A DNA stretch of 64,000 nt from positions 1,166,501-1,230,500 of the forward strand of contig JAVTLE010000005.1 in NCBI GenBank assembly GCA_033439295.1, read 5' to 3'. The translations under genes and the position numbers were made by a program. Of the stretch, positions 47,958 to 59,359 are shown piece by piece. The first letter of the stretch is position 1; each line of letters begins with the position of its first letter. Below the pieces are notes generated by a model. The model worked only from the letters and a program-made list of their open reading frames with translations, had not been told where the DNA came from and ran no database searches. This DNA is from Deuterostichococcus epilithicus (taxonomy: Eukaryota > Chlorophyta > Trebouxiophyceae > Prasiolales > Stichococcaceae).

Positions 47958-50900
47958 ATGGCATCACCATCATCATCACCCGCAAGAAATTCCACATGCG
48001 GAAACAGTTGGCTCGGCTTCTCAATTCCTTGTGCATGTGCGCTGCAGCGCGCAACGGCCGCGGCAGCCCCACAGCGGTCCGCCACGAAGTGAGGCTGAAA
48101 CGATGTGCATGATGGGCTATCGTTTCGCACAATGCACAATCTAAGGCGCATCAGCATTTACTGGGATCACCCGTCAACACTCGTCAGACTAAAGGGCGCT
48201 GCCTCCAGGCCGCAAAATGGCGTGCTAGCGAGCGGAGACCGCAGTGGGGTGTCGCAAGCCGACATCTCCAGCACAGTGGCAGCCCTGGTGCTGGCGGGCG
48301 GCTCGTCCGACAACCCGCTCGCGCGCAATCGCGCCATGCCAGCCATCGAGATTGGCAAGCGCATGCTGCGGCATCTTGAGTGATACCCTCCATCTGCATC
48401 TCGTACACGTCTCGTTGCTGCCGCGAAATTGCAGATTGGTAAATGTTTCTGAGCCTTTGTGTGTTCGGTCGCTGCAACAGGCTCAAATTTGCGGCTTATT
48501 GACATCCCCATCAGCAACTGCATCCGGTCAGGCGTCAACAAGATGTGAGTGCCTGCATGACACTGCGGGTGCCTCCCTCGGCTCGTCCTAGTGTTGCGGA
48601 GCTCAGTGTTGTGGGGTGCACAGACTTGTGAAATTCTGGCTCGTTATCGAGAAAGCGCTGCTGCCTTGTGCCGCAGGTTTGTGCTGACGCAGTTCAACTC
48701 AAACGCACTGAACACACACATCCACACGTAAGCCTTTGCCTGACAGCTTTGCAAGACACCAGCTCAGTCATTTGTAGCTGCCTCAAGCTGAATAAGAGGC
48801 AATTTTTTCGACATTAATGCGACATCGCAGGTGCTACCCTCCCGGTACCTTTGGCAATGCCAGGCAGCGCGGCTTTGTCGATGTGCTGACGGCCAACCAG
48901 ACGCCCAATTCCACAGACTGGTGAGCAGTCCGAGCCTGCAGCAGCCGCACAAATGCGGATGATACCACCAAATGCAGCATCAGCCGGGTGTCCGCGCCGC
49001 GCCATCAACCGAGCCCTTGACTCCTGCGACGGCGCTTCACCATATACAACATCACCCAGCCGTCCGCCATGCGCCATGCAACCCTTCCCTCGTGCGGCTC
49101 TGCACAGGTACCGCGGCAGCGCGGACGCAGTGCGCAATAACCTGGAGAACATCACGGAGGTTTTTGACGGCGAGCCGGTGGACGACCTGCTGGTGTGTAT
49201 GATTTTAGGGTTTTAGGGACAACCTGCTGGGACAGAGTGTCTGTGGCTGGATGTGTGCGAGTTTGCGACATGGTGCGCCCCTGCCGGTTCATCCTAACAT
49301 ACGTATATGTATGCACGGTTGATGTTGTGCGATTGCAGGTGCTGTCAGGCCAGGCATTATACAACATGGTGCGCGCCCCGCCATTCACACAATCGTGCAT
49401 TCTCATGTGTGCACTGGTGTTACCAGACCGCTGGTGCTGTCAAGGCGGGTGCCGAGCAACACGGTGTGCCCGCCGGTGGCACTTTGCATTCCTCTGGCTG
49501 CTGGGTTTGCCTCTCAGCGGATGCGCCTGGCAGGCCCCCTGTCATAGATTTTGAGGTCTGGAAGGGGGACAAGCTGCATCGCGCTTCCAGCCGGGCACCA
49601 GCACAGCTTGCAAAGCACACGAGCGCTAGCACTTGGCGCCGGCCGCGCCTCGAGCCTCAAGCCCTGCGGCAGCCCGGCGCAGCGCACCATCGCAGCAGCG
49701 AGGGGCGACAGTTTGGGCCGCTCGCAACCCCACGCGACGCCTGCGGAGCAGCCTCGCGGCACGCTGGGCGCCAGCGGTCGAGTTCTGCTGCTGCTGTCGA
49801 CGCCCCGGCAGCTGAGGCCGCCACACCCGGGCTGCCCGCAGGACTACAGCCAGGTGGTGGCGACGCACCGGCAGACGGGCGCGGACATCACCATCGTGAC
49901 GCACTCCATCGAGGAGAAGGATGCCGGGCGGCGCGGCCTGCTGCGCGTCAACCCTGACAGTGGTGCGTGGTGGAGTGTGTTTGTGGGATGTGCGCGGCGC
50001 CGGGCCTGGCACACGCCCCGGACGCGTGGCCGTCTCAAGGGTGTTGCGTCGCAGGCAATGGGCATGTGCCGGCCGAGTCGGCCAAGGCCACAGCTGCCGT
50101 GCCAGTTTCGCAGTCTCCTGATGCTCCAGACGAGGGCTCCCCCGAAAGCAGCCCGTGACGCAATCGCGCGTCCCGCAACGGCTGTGCGCCCTGCTGTGAC
50201 TCAACCAGCTGGCCAGGCATGCCCGCTGCGAGGGGACGATCACATGCGCCCAGCCAGCCTGCACGCGGCAATGTGTCTTGTTTCTTTGAGAAAGTGAGAA
50301 AGGCTCCTGCCGCTGCGAGGGCGTGCAACACGACAAGGGGCGACACGCGACCTGCACCCATCACAATGGCACTGGCGGCCTGCCGCAGGCGTGGTGGAGA
50401 AGTTCGCAGAGAAGCCGGGCAAGGCGGCGCTGCAGGAGCTGTCCAAGGGCAGCCGCCACTCCACCGAGGCGCAGCCCTTCGAGGTGCCCCTCCAGCGGCC
50501 AACCCCTGTGGGAGGACGCGCCCCCTTGACCTTTGTGCGGTGGTCTGCGCCGCCCGACGCCGCGGGGGCATGGCCGCAGCGGGACCATCACTTGAAACCA
50601 TACTGTATGCGTCCCCAAACTGGATCCTCAGAAATGCTGCGCAGACCACTGGGGTCATTCGGTGCCATACTGACATCAACTGCGAGCTTCTTTCCTCGCT
50701 GCGCCCTGCAGGCGTCCATGGGCATCTACCTGTTCAAGCGTGCGGTGCTTGAGGAGCTGCTGGAGGACAAGAACCCGGGCGGCACCGGGCGCCAGGACGA
50801 GCACTTTGGCTATGACGTCATCCCGCACGCCCTGCGCAACGGCGCCAAGGTCGGCGCCCGAAGACCCCATCCCCCCACCTCGCCTCTCCTCCCCCATCCC

Positions 50901-52856
50901 TCCCCCAACATTGTCACTGCGTGCTTGTGGCTGCTGCCAGAGGACCCCGCTTGTTCCCCAGGGCTGGCACGCCGCACTCGCGGCGCGTGCGGCCCGGTGA
51001 CGCCTGCAAGCAGCCGCCCCCCTCCCCCCTGCGCGGCGATGGCTGGAGGGCGGCCCGGCACGCAGCTCAGGCTGCTTCACGGTCGATCAGGCTGCTGATT
51101 TTTGCACTAGTCAGGCATTGATCAGGGTTTGGCGGTGCCCTCCGCAGGTGGTGGCGCACCACCACGACGGCTTCTGGCTGGACGTGTCCACGCTGCGAAA
51201 TTTCTTCGACATCAACCTGTCGCTGGCGAAGCGCGACGCGCCGCTGTCCATCGAGGAGATCCACAAGGGCATCGTCTCCCGCGGTGAGTCGCCCGCCTGA
51301 CCACCCCTGCCACAAACCGCCGTGCCCGCTTTCCAAAAGGGGAGGTCTGCAAGGGCATCCTCTCCCGCGGTGCGTGTTCAGGCCCCTTCCGCGTCGTCTG
51401 TCCGTTCCTGCGGCGCGCCCTCCGTGCACTGCACCGCACCGCACTGCCGAGGTTCCCTCCTGCCTGTTGTGCGCATGGTCCGCACCACCGCACCACACAG
51501 GCCGGCTGCCCGGCTGCCGAGCCGCGGCGCAAGGGTCACAGTGTAGCCGCCTGCCTGCCAACTGGGAACTGCATGGAACTGCATATGTCATCCTGTACCT
51601 GCCGCGACGCAGCAAGGGCGTCGAACACCTGGCTAACCGCCTCCTTCCAAGCTCTTCCAACACGCCCTTGCAGCACCCCCTTGCCCCTGCCGCAGGCTCC
51701 TTCTGCCCGCCGGCCATCATCAGCCACTGCGAGCTGGACAACGCCCTGGTGGGCGAGGGCTGCGTGCTGCGCCACTCCACGCTCCGCAACGTGGTGCTCG
51801 GCTCCAACGCCTTCATCGACGCCGGCTGCGTCCTGGAGGACACCATCCTGATGGGCAACAGGCGCGTCGCAGGGATCGAACGGCGGCACGCTGCATGCGC
51901 TGGCACAAAGAGCTCACCTTGTGAGATGTACAGCGCTTGACTGCGGCGTCTGCGGGCGCCGATGTCGCCCGCCGAGAGCAGTGCTGGAGGAGGTCAGGGG
52001 GGGAGGATTGCAGCAAGGTCACCCTGCCGGCTGTTGCCTGCTGCATGCACGTTGCGACCAGGATGTGGTCCTGCCGCCACCAGCGGCGCCTGTTCCTGCC
52101 GCAACCGGCGAGCTCCCCTTCCCGTCGCTGCTGCAGCTTCTACCAGAACGACGCGGCGCGCGCCGAGACGCGCAAGGCGGGCGAGCCCGTGCTCGGTGCG
52201 TTAAACCCTAAACCCTAATCCAAAGCAGCTCGGTGCGGTGCCATGAGCTGTTTTGGCCACAGAGGATGGCTAGTTCCGTCGTTACTTGACGCAAGCTTTG
52301 TATCTGGGTGCCGAGAGAGCAGCACCCCTGTTCTTCCGTGTCCACATGCGTCCGTGACCGTCAAGGTGTGTGTGCTTTCCACCCGGTTCAGAGGATGCTG
52401 TGTCCATCTGCAGGCATCGGGCGCAACACCCAGATCCAGGGCGCAATCATTGAGAGCAACGTCAGCATCGGGGCCGACGTAACCATCCGCAACGCCGCCG
52501 GCGTGCAGGAGGCCGACCGCTCCGAGACCGGCGGCTACATCATCCAGGTGCGCATGGGAGTACCATTGCTTTATTTCCCCTGCACCTGCATGCAGTACAA
52601 ACCTATGACACTTGACTCCATCGGATGCAGTGGCTGCCCCATGTTAGTAAAGCTGGTGTGCACACATTGTCTAGTGGCTTGACACAGCACGGTCGCGACT
52701 CTGAAGCCGAGATCAGCCGGGTCCGGTGTCTGGCTTGGCACAGATGCCAGCCTTGCCCAGTGCACGGCTCGGTGTCTGATGTGCTTGCGCCTGCTGCAGG
52801 ACGGCGTCATCCTGGTGCTCAACGGCGCAACCATCTTGGACGGGACCCGCATCTGA
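47958..52856 (+). CDS. ADP-glucose pyrophosphorylase-like subunit, probably catalytically inactive
   Basis: AGPase makes ADP-glucose for starch synthesis in the chloroplast. Fifteen exons join in phase to 507 residues: 47958-48088, 48188-48354, 48481-48544, 48677-48727, 48831-48920, 49108-49192, 49339-49368, 49842-49962, 50389-50483, 50712-50849, 51148-51283, 51696-51861, 52137-52195, 52414-52547, 52800-52856. The first exon, MASPSSSPARNSTCGNSW, looks like a transit peptide and fits by phase. Core landmarks are RLIDIPISNCIRSGVNKM, FVLTQFNSNALNTHI, YRGSADAVRNNL, VVEKFAEKPGK, ASMGIYLFKRAVLEELL, DGFWLDVSTLRNFF, and a left-handed helix domain ending GVQEADRSETGGY and ILDGTRI. The nucleotide loop reads LAGGSSDNPLARNRAMPA instead of GGGxGTRLYPLTxxRAKPA, and the GDH motif reads SGQALYNM. 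Introns after 48354 and 51861 are GC-AG. Confidence 0.94.
49181..49230. repeat. Donor-junction repeat around TTTTAGGG x2
   Basis: The end of exon 49108-49192 plus one intron base (GACGACCTGCTGG, 49181-49193) recurs as GACAACCTGCTGG at 49218-49230. Two tandem TTTTAGGG units occupy 49203-49218 between them. Confidence 0.88.
51255..51372. repeat. Duplicated exon end and splice donor in AGPase intron
   Basis: The last 29 bases of exon 51148-51283 plus GTG (51255-51286) recur at 51341-51372 with about 28 of 32 matches. Both copies carry a usable donor (GCG|GTGAGT and GCG|GTGCGT). Only the first is needed for the conserved frame. Confidence 0.85.
52191..52237. repeat. Donor-junction repeat around CCCTAAA x2
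   Basis: GCTCGGTGCG spans the donor of exon 52137-52195 (52191-52200) and is repeated exactly at 52228-52237. Between them 52201-52220 reads TTAAACCCTAAACCCTAATC, two units of the TTTAGGG telomere repeat in reverse orientation. Confidence 0.88.
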
Positions 52857-53484
52857 GCCCCAACGCACGACGAACTCCCCCTAAACCCAGCTCAGGAGCA
52901 GCCACAATCTGGGAAGTCATCAGGGAGCACAGTGAGCTTTAGACCAGGGCGCCAGATTCAATGCCCCCGATTGGAACAAAACCACAGATGCAGCTTCAGT
53001 CTCGTGAAGTTCTTATTTCCGCTGTTGCATATGATGCTTGGCTTCCCAGTGCGTGCAGGATCTTTTAGGCACCTGTCTGATTGTATGTGCACAGGGGCCT
53101 CAGATTTGAGTCCACAAGGCAGGTACGATCCTAGAGGTACCTAAAAAGAGAGGCCGTCCATTTCACATGTGAGGGGAGGCGCCGTGCAGTCCATCGCTGA
53201 TACCTACGAATGAATGGTGTAGCCAGCTGAACCTACTCACCAAGCTTCGAGCTCTGTCCACCAGATGTCCCAGTACACTAAGCCAGACAAAATCTGTAGT
53301 GCATGCCAGCCTTGCTAGCGAGATCAGGTTGCAAGCGGCGCTTTGGGACTACTATTGCCAAGTCTGCATGCACTGCTGCAGCCGCATACCAGTCGCCGAT
53401 GGGCCAGCGACCAACCCTTAAAGCCGGCAACAGCATTCCGTTCGTGACCGCACGATTCGCTGGCGCTCCGCCTCGCCTGGCGGT
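52857..53484. other. Convergent 3' region between AGPase-like gene and TBL1
   Basis: Two 3' ends; no recognised coding or RNA feature. A single CCCTAAA-like unit follows the AGPase stop. Confidence 0.6.
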
Positions 53485-53994
53485 TCATTGGCCCGCCACC
53501 CCCACGTTGATGACGGCGACGGTCTTGTTGGAGAAGCATGCGGCGACGTAGCTGCCGCTGCGCTCCCAGCACACCTGCAGGCTCATCAGGGTTGCCGGCT
53601 CTTTAGGGCACTGGTCCCGCATAATGCACCCCGCGGCACCCACGAGACCTGGGGCCCCTGTGATTTCCGAAGACAGCTCAGCAAGCGGCAGGCTGCCGGC
53701 GGCACAGCGCGGCCTGCCCCAATGCCGCACCTCGAAGATGCCGCCCTGCCCCTGGTAGGTCTTGAGTAGCGAGCCGTCCTGCACGTTCCATATGTCCAGC
53801 GTCTTGTCGAAGGAACCGCTGGCCAGGTACCTGCGGATGGGAGGAATACTGCACATCATAACGACTCCAGAGTGTGGAGGCACAAGCTTGCTTGAAGCAG
53901 CCAGCCCGTGTCCCAAGCAGCGCTGCTGAACGTCAGCACTCAGAATTCGTAGTCATGCCACAGCGCCTCACAACTGGGCATGAGTCGTTCCGAG

Positions 53995-54040
<46 letters not shown>

Positions 54041-57000
54041 AACGCACATGCCCTGAGAGCTAGGGACAGTGCACATATGCACAAGGCGACTACAGGGTGG
54101 CGGGGGTGGCGAGAGAAGAAACGCGCCGGCCATTAGGGCTGAAGGCGACAGAGTACACCGGCTGCGTGTGGCGCGTGAGCGCGTAGATGCAGGCGCCGCT
54201 CTCGATGTCCCACAGCCGGATGGTGGTGTCGAATGACGCGGTGACCAGCATCTGCGGCTGGCTCGGGTTGGCTGAGCCCGGGCCTGCAGCGCGGTGTGGC
54301 GGCAGCTGGTTCAGGGCAGTCCGGGCAGGTGGAGCCAAAACGACCGAGGTGGGCACAGGGGCGGCACCCTCCTCGGTGGGGACACTGGCGCCAGACCCTC
54401 ACTATAGCTGTACCACGGCACGCGCTGGGCGACATGCAGGAGACGCAGGCACAGCACGACGGTGCCCGTCATTGATGGCTGTCACTGCCCCGCGCCGCGC
54501 AAGCAGCGGCTCCAAAGACAGCTCTGTGGGAATCGTAGGAGTCAAATGAACGCGCACCAGTGGGAGACCACTTGATGGTGTAGATCTCCTTGCTGTGCAG
54601 CGTGAAGTCGTGCACCGGCTTGTCGCTGGCGAGGCTCCAGATTTTCGCTGTGTGGTCGTCCGAGCACGACGCCAGCAGCTTGCCTGCGGACGGAGGGACC
54701 GGCAATGTGAGCCGCAGCACCAGCCGTCAGCATGCAGTCCCGGGGGGCTGGCAGGCAGGCGGGCTGCCGTGCGCCAGAGACAGCAACAGGCCAGCGGCGC
54801 TGTGCGCCTGATTGCCTCCAGCTAGGGGGCTGGCAGGCCGCCTGCGTCTCAGCAGGGAGCTGAGGATCGTGTCAACCCCTGCTGTACTTGATGCGCATCC
54901 GAGCTCTGCTCGCCTGGGCTGGGCTGCGCCAGGGCACTCGTCAGCAAATGGGGTGAAACTTCCACCAGCGCTGTCCTGCTCGACTTGACCTCGTCCTTCT
55001 GCTCATCCTGGTGGCCCTGACGCTGTTATAACGCACTGCAGAATCACGATTCCGATCAGGGTTTCGAGCCGCACCTGCCGGGTCCCACTTGACGGCGTTA
55101 ACCTCGTCCTGGTGGCCCTGGAAGCACTTTGTCGGCGCCGCCTCGCCCAGCTTGCACACGAAGATACGCTTGTCGGTGGAACAGGTCGCGAAGGAAGTCT
55201 GATTGCGCCAGTCCACGTCCAGCGTCGGCGCTGGGGGGTGCAGCAAACAGGAAATGCTCAGAGGAACATTCAAATTCGATGTCGGACCACGTCCAGCGTT
55301 GGCGCGCAGGGCCGCAGGGCGCTCTGGACACCCTTCGTGATCATGTCAGAGCCACGACCATGTCTGCGCGTGCCACATGTGAGGCGCTGACGGAGGGGTG
55401 TGACAGAGCCGTCAGCGCAGTTGCAGTGCAGACATTTCTTGCTGCGCCCAACAGGTTTCGTGCAGCGCCTCCCCTGTCCTTGACCAGGGCCAGGAACGCT
55501 GCCCACCTGAATGAAACTCGAACTGCTGCTTGACCTCGCCGGTGCGACCGTCCCAGATGATGGCCGTCTTGTCGACGCTGCCGCTGAGGAGCAGGTCCCC
55601 CTTCTTGTTCCACTTGAGCGAGAAGATGGGACCCTTGTGCGCATTCAGGATCTGCTTCAGCTCGCCTGCGGCGGCAGCCAGGCAGCACGGGAGTGAGCCG
55701 CTCAGGGCCAGCGAGCTGGCCTCCAAGGCCGCAGGAGCCATGCAGGGACAGCCTTCAGTGCATCTTCAGTAGACATCCCTGCGCAGGCCCACGCCGCCAG
55801 CACCAGACACTCTCTGCTTTAGTGTGCAAGTGACGCATTGCGTCGTCAGCCCGCTCCACTCTGCCTGCACTGCCAGCTCAGGCCCCAAACACTGGGCCGG
55901 CACCCCGCCAGGGCACCCCTCATTCGATTCGTGGGTCCGTCTGTGCGGCCCCGCACCGTCTTTGGACCAGATGCGGGCGATGCCATCGTAGGAGCCGGTG
56001 GCGAGGAGGGAGCCGTCGCCGTTCCAGTCGAGCGTGGTGACATCCTTGCTCTGCTGGTCTCGCTCGATGGTGTGCTGCAGCGCCTGCGCGCGCACCTCCC
56101 CGCCCGAGCCCAGCCCGCTGAGATCCCATATCCGCGCCGTAGAGTCCCCCGACCTGCGGTCCGCGCGCCGATCCGGCCTCAGGCTCTGGGCCTTGGACGC
56201 ATGAGCTACAGGCCAGCGATGCGGCAGCTGCAAGCTGGCGCGCGCAAGTGCTCAATAGGCAGTGGCTAGAGCGCCTTGGCAAGTGCGCCCCTCATCAGGG
56301 GAGGATAACTGCACATGCTGACTCGCAGCCTACGGTCCCATGCCCCCGTCGTGGCAGGCCCGACTCGAGCAGAGTAACAGCACGGTCAAGCCGGCTGCCA
56401 TGCGAGCGGCGCATACACCGCCTGCACCAGGCTGGAGGCCTGCGCAGCTTCACGTACGAGGTTTCCGGCTGTGACAGCACTGTCTGCGCACCCGGAGGCG
56501 AGCAGCGGCGCCGTGGGGCTCCATGCGCAGATGAACACCTCGTTGGTGTGCCCCTCCAGTGTGGTGACGTGCGCCGCCGGAATGTCCGTCGGCCCCTCGC
56601 CGCCGGGCGCTGTCGGAGGCGTCGCCTGCTGTGCCGCCGCCGCCGGCGCGGCCGCCGCAGCCGCTGCCGCTCTGCCGCCGCCGCCGCGCCGCCGCCGCCG
56701 CGGGTGCGCGCCTCTGCCCGCGCTGCCGCTGCGGCCTCCACGGCAGCTTCTTTCCGTGCCGCCAGTGTGATCTTCAGCTCCTCCAAGTCCTTTGTCAGGA
56801 GCTCCCGCGAGGTGAGCGCTGAGTAGTCTGCATCGGGGTTTGGCCCCTGTGCCTCCTACGGACGCATTATCGGACCAGTGTTCAAGCTGTAGCATGGAAC
56901 ACCTCGTACTGTTGACACGCCAGGTGCACGATACCCAAGGTACCCTCATCGGAGAAGCACATGCCAGAGTCAGAGAGGTTGGTCTGCAGGAAGGCGGAAG

Positions 57001-57375
57001 CGGTTTTGTGCGCCGCTCTGACCACTTCCAGGGGTCCTCCCCTCATCCAGGCGGACGCACCTCGTTAGCGAGGTTCGCCTCCATCTCCAGGTACTGCAGC
57101 CCCTTTTGCACAAAGGACACAAGGGCTCCCGGTGGCACATCATTGCTGTTGATGTCTGTCTTGTGCACAAAGCTCTCGTAGCCGAAGGTGAAGGCCGAGT
57201 GCGTGAAGCCTGCAGGAGAAAAGCTCATGATGATGAGGTCCAAGCCCTCACAACCTGACTATGACGCCGCGTACATAGCGAACTTTGACGTAGGAGTGTC
57301 GGCAGACAGGTCCTCACCTGACTCTTGGAGGTACCGGTACACCAGAAAGTTCAGCTCGTCACTGGTGACTGCCAT
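53485..57375 (-). CDS. TBL1: TBL1/HOS15-type LisH and WD40 corepressor subunit
   Basis: WD40 adaptor of histone deacetylase corepressor complexes; the plant member HOS15 links chromatin to stress and degradation. The start [19 protein letters not shown] is the family's LisH motif. First exons are 57318-57375 and 57061-57209, with [19 protein letters not shown] and [19 protein letters not shown] linker rich in Ala, Glu and Gly follows from 56846. WD repeats include [103 protein letters not shown] and [13 protein letters not shown]. The last exon, 53485-53574, encodes [20 protein letters not shown]. The frame of the Ala-rich linker does not run straight into the WD frame, so a cryptic intron or an indel is needed there. 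The gene is divergent from RPL12. Confidence 0.95.
53998..54036. repeat. (GCT)13 microsatellite in a TBL1 intron
   Basis: Thirteen uninterrupted GCT units on the plus strand. On the minus strand this would read poly-Gln in one frame, but it lies between WD40 exons and interrupts no conserved repeat. Confidence 0.9.
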
Positions 57376-57782
57376 GACGCTGAGACAAGTGTCAGCACAG
57401 TTGTAGCTCCATGGAGCGTCGCTGTTGTTGTGCACGATTTGCAAATGTCGCACGTGACAGCCAAGACTCAAAAGCGTTTTGTGCGATACGAGCACAGTGG
57501 TACGACTGGGCAGTGATAATTGCTGAGGAGCATGTCTGTGTGCTTTTGCGGACTGCAGAGTCTGAGGCAATCTGTCACCGGCGCAGCCCGGACGGTGAAG
57601 TTCCCGAGCTTGCAGTAGGGTTTACGCCAGCGATATGCAATAAACCCTTGCTGCAACTTATTGCAATAGGGCTAATCGACTTGACACGCTTGTGCTGCGA
57701 GCCGGCGCTCGGGCTCCGTCTCTTTCGCGTCCACGCGAGCTGTGGTTCGGGGCTGCGGCTGGTGTAGGAGCAACCCGTCGTC
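57376..57782. promoter_or_regulatory. Divergent promoter region of TBL1 and RPL12
   Basis: About 0.4 kb between divergent starts. It should hold the strong ribosomal-protein promoter as well as that of TBL1; no specific box recognised. Confidence 0.5.
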
Positions 57783-59359
57783 ATGGTGCGTGTGCCATCA
57801 GCGACGCTGTGACACTGGCTAGTCACAGGCGTGCGTAGGCGGCGATTGGCGAGGCGCTCTGCTCAAGCAGCTAAGCTTCAGGACGGGCCGCGTGGAGCAG
57901 CGGCAGTGCAGCAGACATCTCACGTGCATGCTGCAGCAGCCGCTGGAGCATCACCGAGGTTGGCAAGCGAAGGCCTGACCAGAGGTGGATGCTGCCTGGT
58001 GCAGGCTCCCAAATTCGACCCCTCGGCGGTTGTGGAGGTGTACGTTCGTGCTACGGGTGGCGAGGTTGGCGCAGCGTCGTCGCTTGCGCCCAAGATCGGC
58101 CCGCTGGGTCTGTCGCCCAAGAAGATTGGTGAGCGGCTGCGCCCAGCAAATGCGGGCGCCATGCGCTGGGAGACTGGGCATCGGGCGAGCATGGCATACG
58201 AACGCCACACCCAGCTGCTGACGCCGCATTCCAGCTGCTTCGGGCACGCTGCAGAGCATGCGCATCCGCGGCGTTGGGCGGCTCCAGCCGGTTGCAGCTC
58301 GCCATAGGCAAAGCATGAACCACCGAGGCTGGACCTGACGTTTTCATGCGCACAGGTGAGGACATTGCAAAGGAGACGGCCAAGGAGTGGAAGGGCCTGC
58401 GCGTGACCGTCAAGCTGACGGTGCAAAACCGTGTGGCCAAGGTCTCGGTCATCCCCTCTGCCGGCGCCCTCGTCATTAAGGCGCTGAAGGAGCCGATCCG
58501 CGACAGGAAGAAGGTCAGTGGCGTCTCGTGACAGAGCATCCTGTCACTACCGTCCTATGGCATCTGGCTGTGGAGTGGAGGCCATGGGAGTGGCGGGGCT
58601 CGGCAGACGTGCACAGACAGCACCCCCTCCGTGCTGTCTGCACGGAGGGGGTTGTAGCGCAGCGCAGCGCTGGAGTCAGCATACAGCAGGAATTTTGCTG
58701 CGATGGTCTAGCATGCAGCAGGAAGCCGCTGTGACGAGCTGGGCCGCCAAGCCCACGCTCTGCAGCACGGCGCCCTTCCATGCCAGTGACTACGAAAGGA
58801 GGAATCATACCAAGAAACAAACATCCTGCTGATGCATGTTTGCCCTGCTCGCTCCCAACCGCAGGAGAAGAACGTGCTGCACAACGGCAACCTGGCGCTG
58901 GACGATGTCATTGAGATCGCGCGGATCATGCGGGACCGCAGCTGCGCGCGGGAGCTCAAGGGCACTGTCAAGGAGATCCTGGGCACCTGCCTCTCGGTGG
59001 GCTGCACCGTGGATCACGAGGAGCCACGCGACGTGCAGAACGCGGTGCGCGCCCTCCCTTTTTCTCTAAAACCCTTTTTCATCTAACAAAATTCCGGCCG
59101 GTCTTTCAGCTCAATGTAAACAGTTACGAGTGTGCAGATGATGGCGGGGGCAGCTACTGTTTTCAGCCTGCGAGCATCGAGTGGCTCATGTGTGCCTGGC
59201 GAATAGATGCAGAGACTTCTCCGACCCATGCTTCGGCGCTGCTTTGCCCCAGCTTCAAATGAGAACAACCAATGTCGGTTTGCTGTCATGACACCGTCAT
59301 GACAGTCAATTGCATACATGCAGATCGACGAGGGCGAGGTGGAGATCCCTGAGGCTTGA
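57783..59359 (+). CDS. RPL12: 60S ribosomal protein L12 (uL11)
   Basis: Forms the base of the ribosomal P-stalk and binds 28S rRNA at the GTPase centre. Exons 57783-57785, 58005-58128, 58356-58513, 58865-59044 and 59324-59359 join to 166 residues, the length expected for the family. Conserved segments are [109 protein letters not shown] and the tail [11 protein letters not shown]. The proposed first coding exon is only the ATG, followed at once by a GTGCGT donor; this is supported by phase and length, but an ATG further upstream is possible. Intron 58514-58864 contains a strong hairpin. Confidence 0.96.
58622..58652. repeat. 13-bp perfect hairpin in RPL12 intron
   Basis: ACCCCCTCCGTGC at 58622-58634 is the exact reverse complement of 58640-58652, with the loop TGTCT between. 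No snoRNA boxes are visible beside it. Confidence 0.85.

Noticed and set aside
53933-54133. Poly-Gln protein on the minus strand
   Set aside because: The Gln run comes from the GCT microsatellite inside a TBL1 intron; the flanking WD repeats join without it.
57224-57262. ATGATGA ... CTGA pair near the TBL1 first intron
   Set aside because: Spacing is too short for a snoRNA and part overlaps exon/intron sequence on the other strand.
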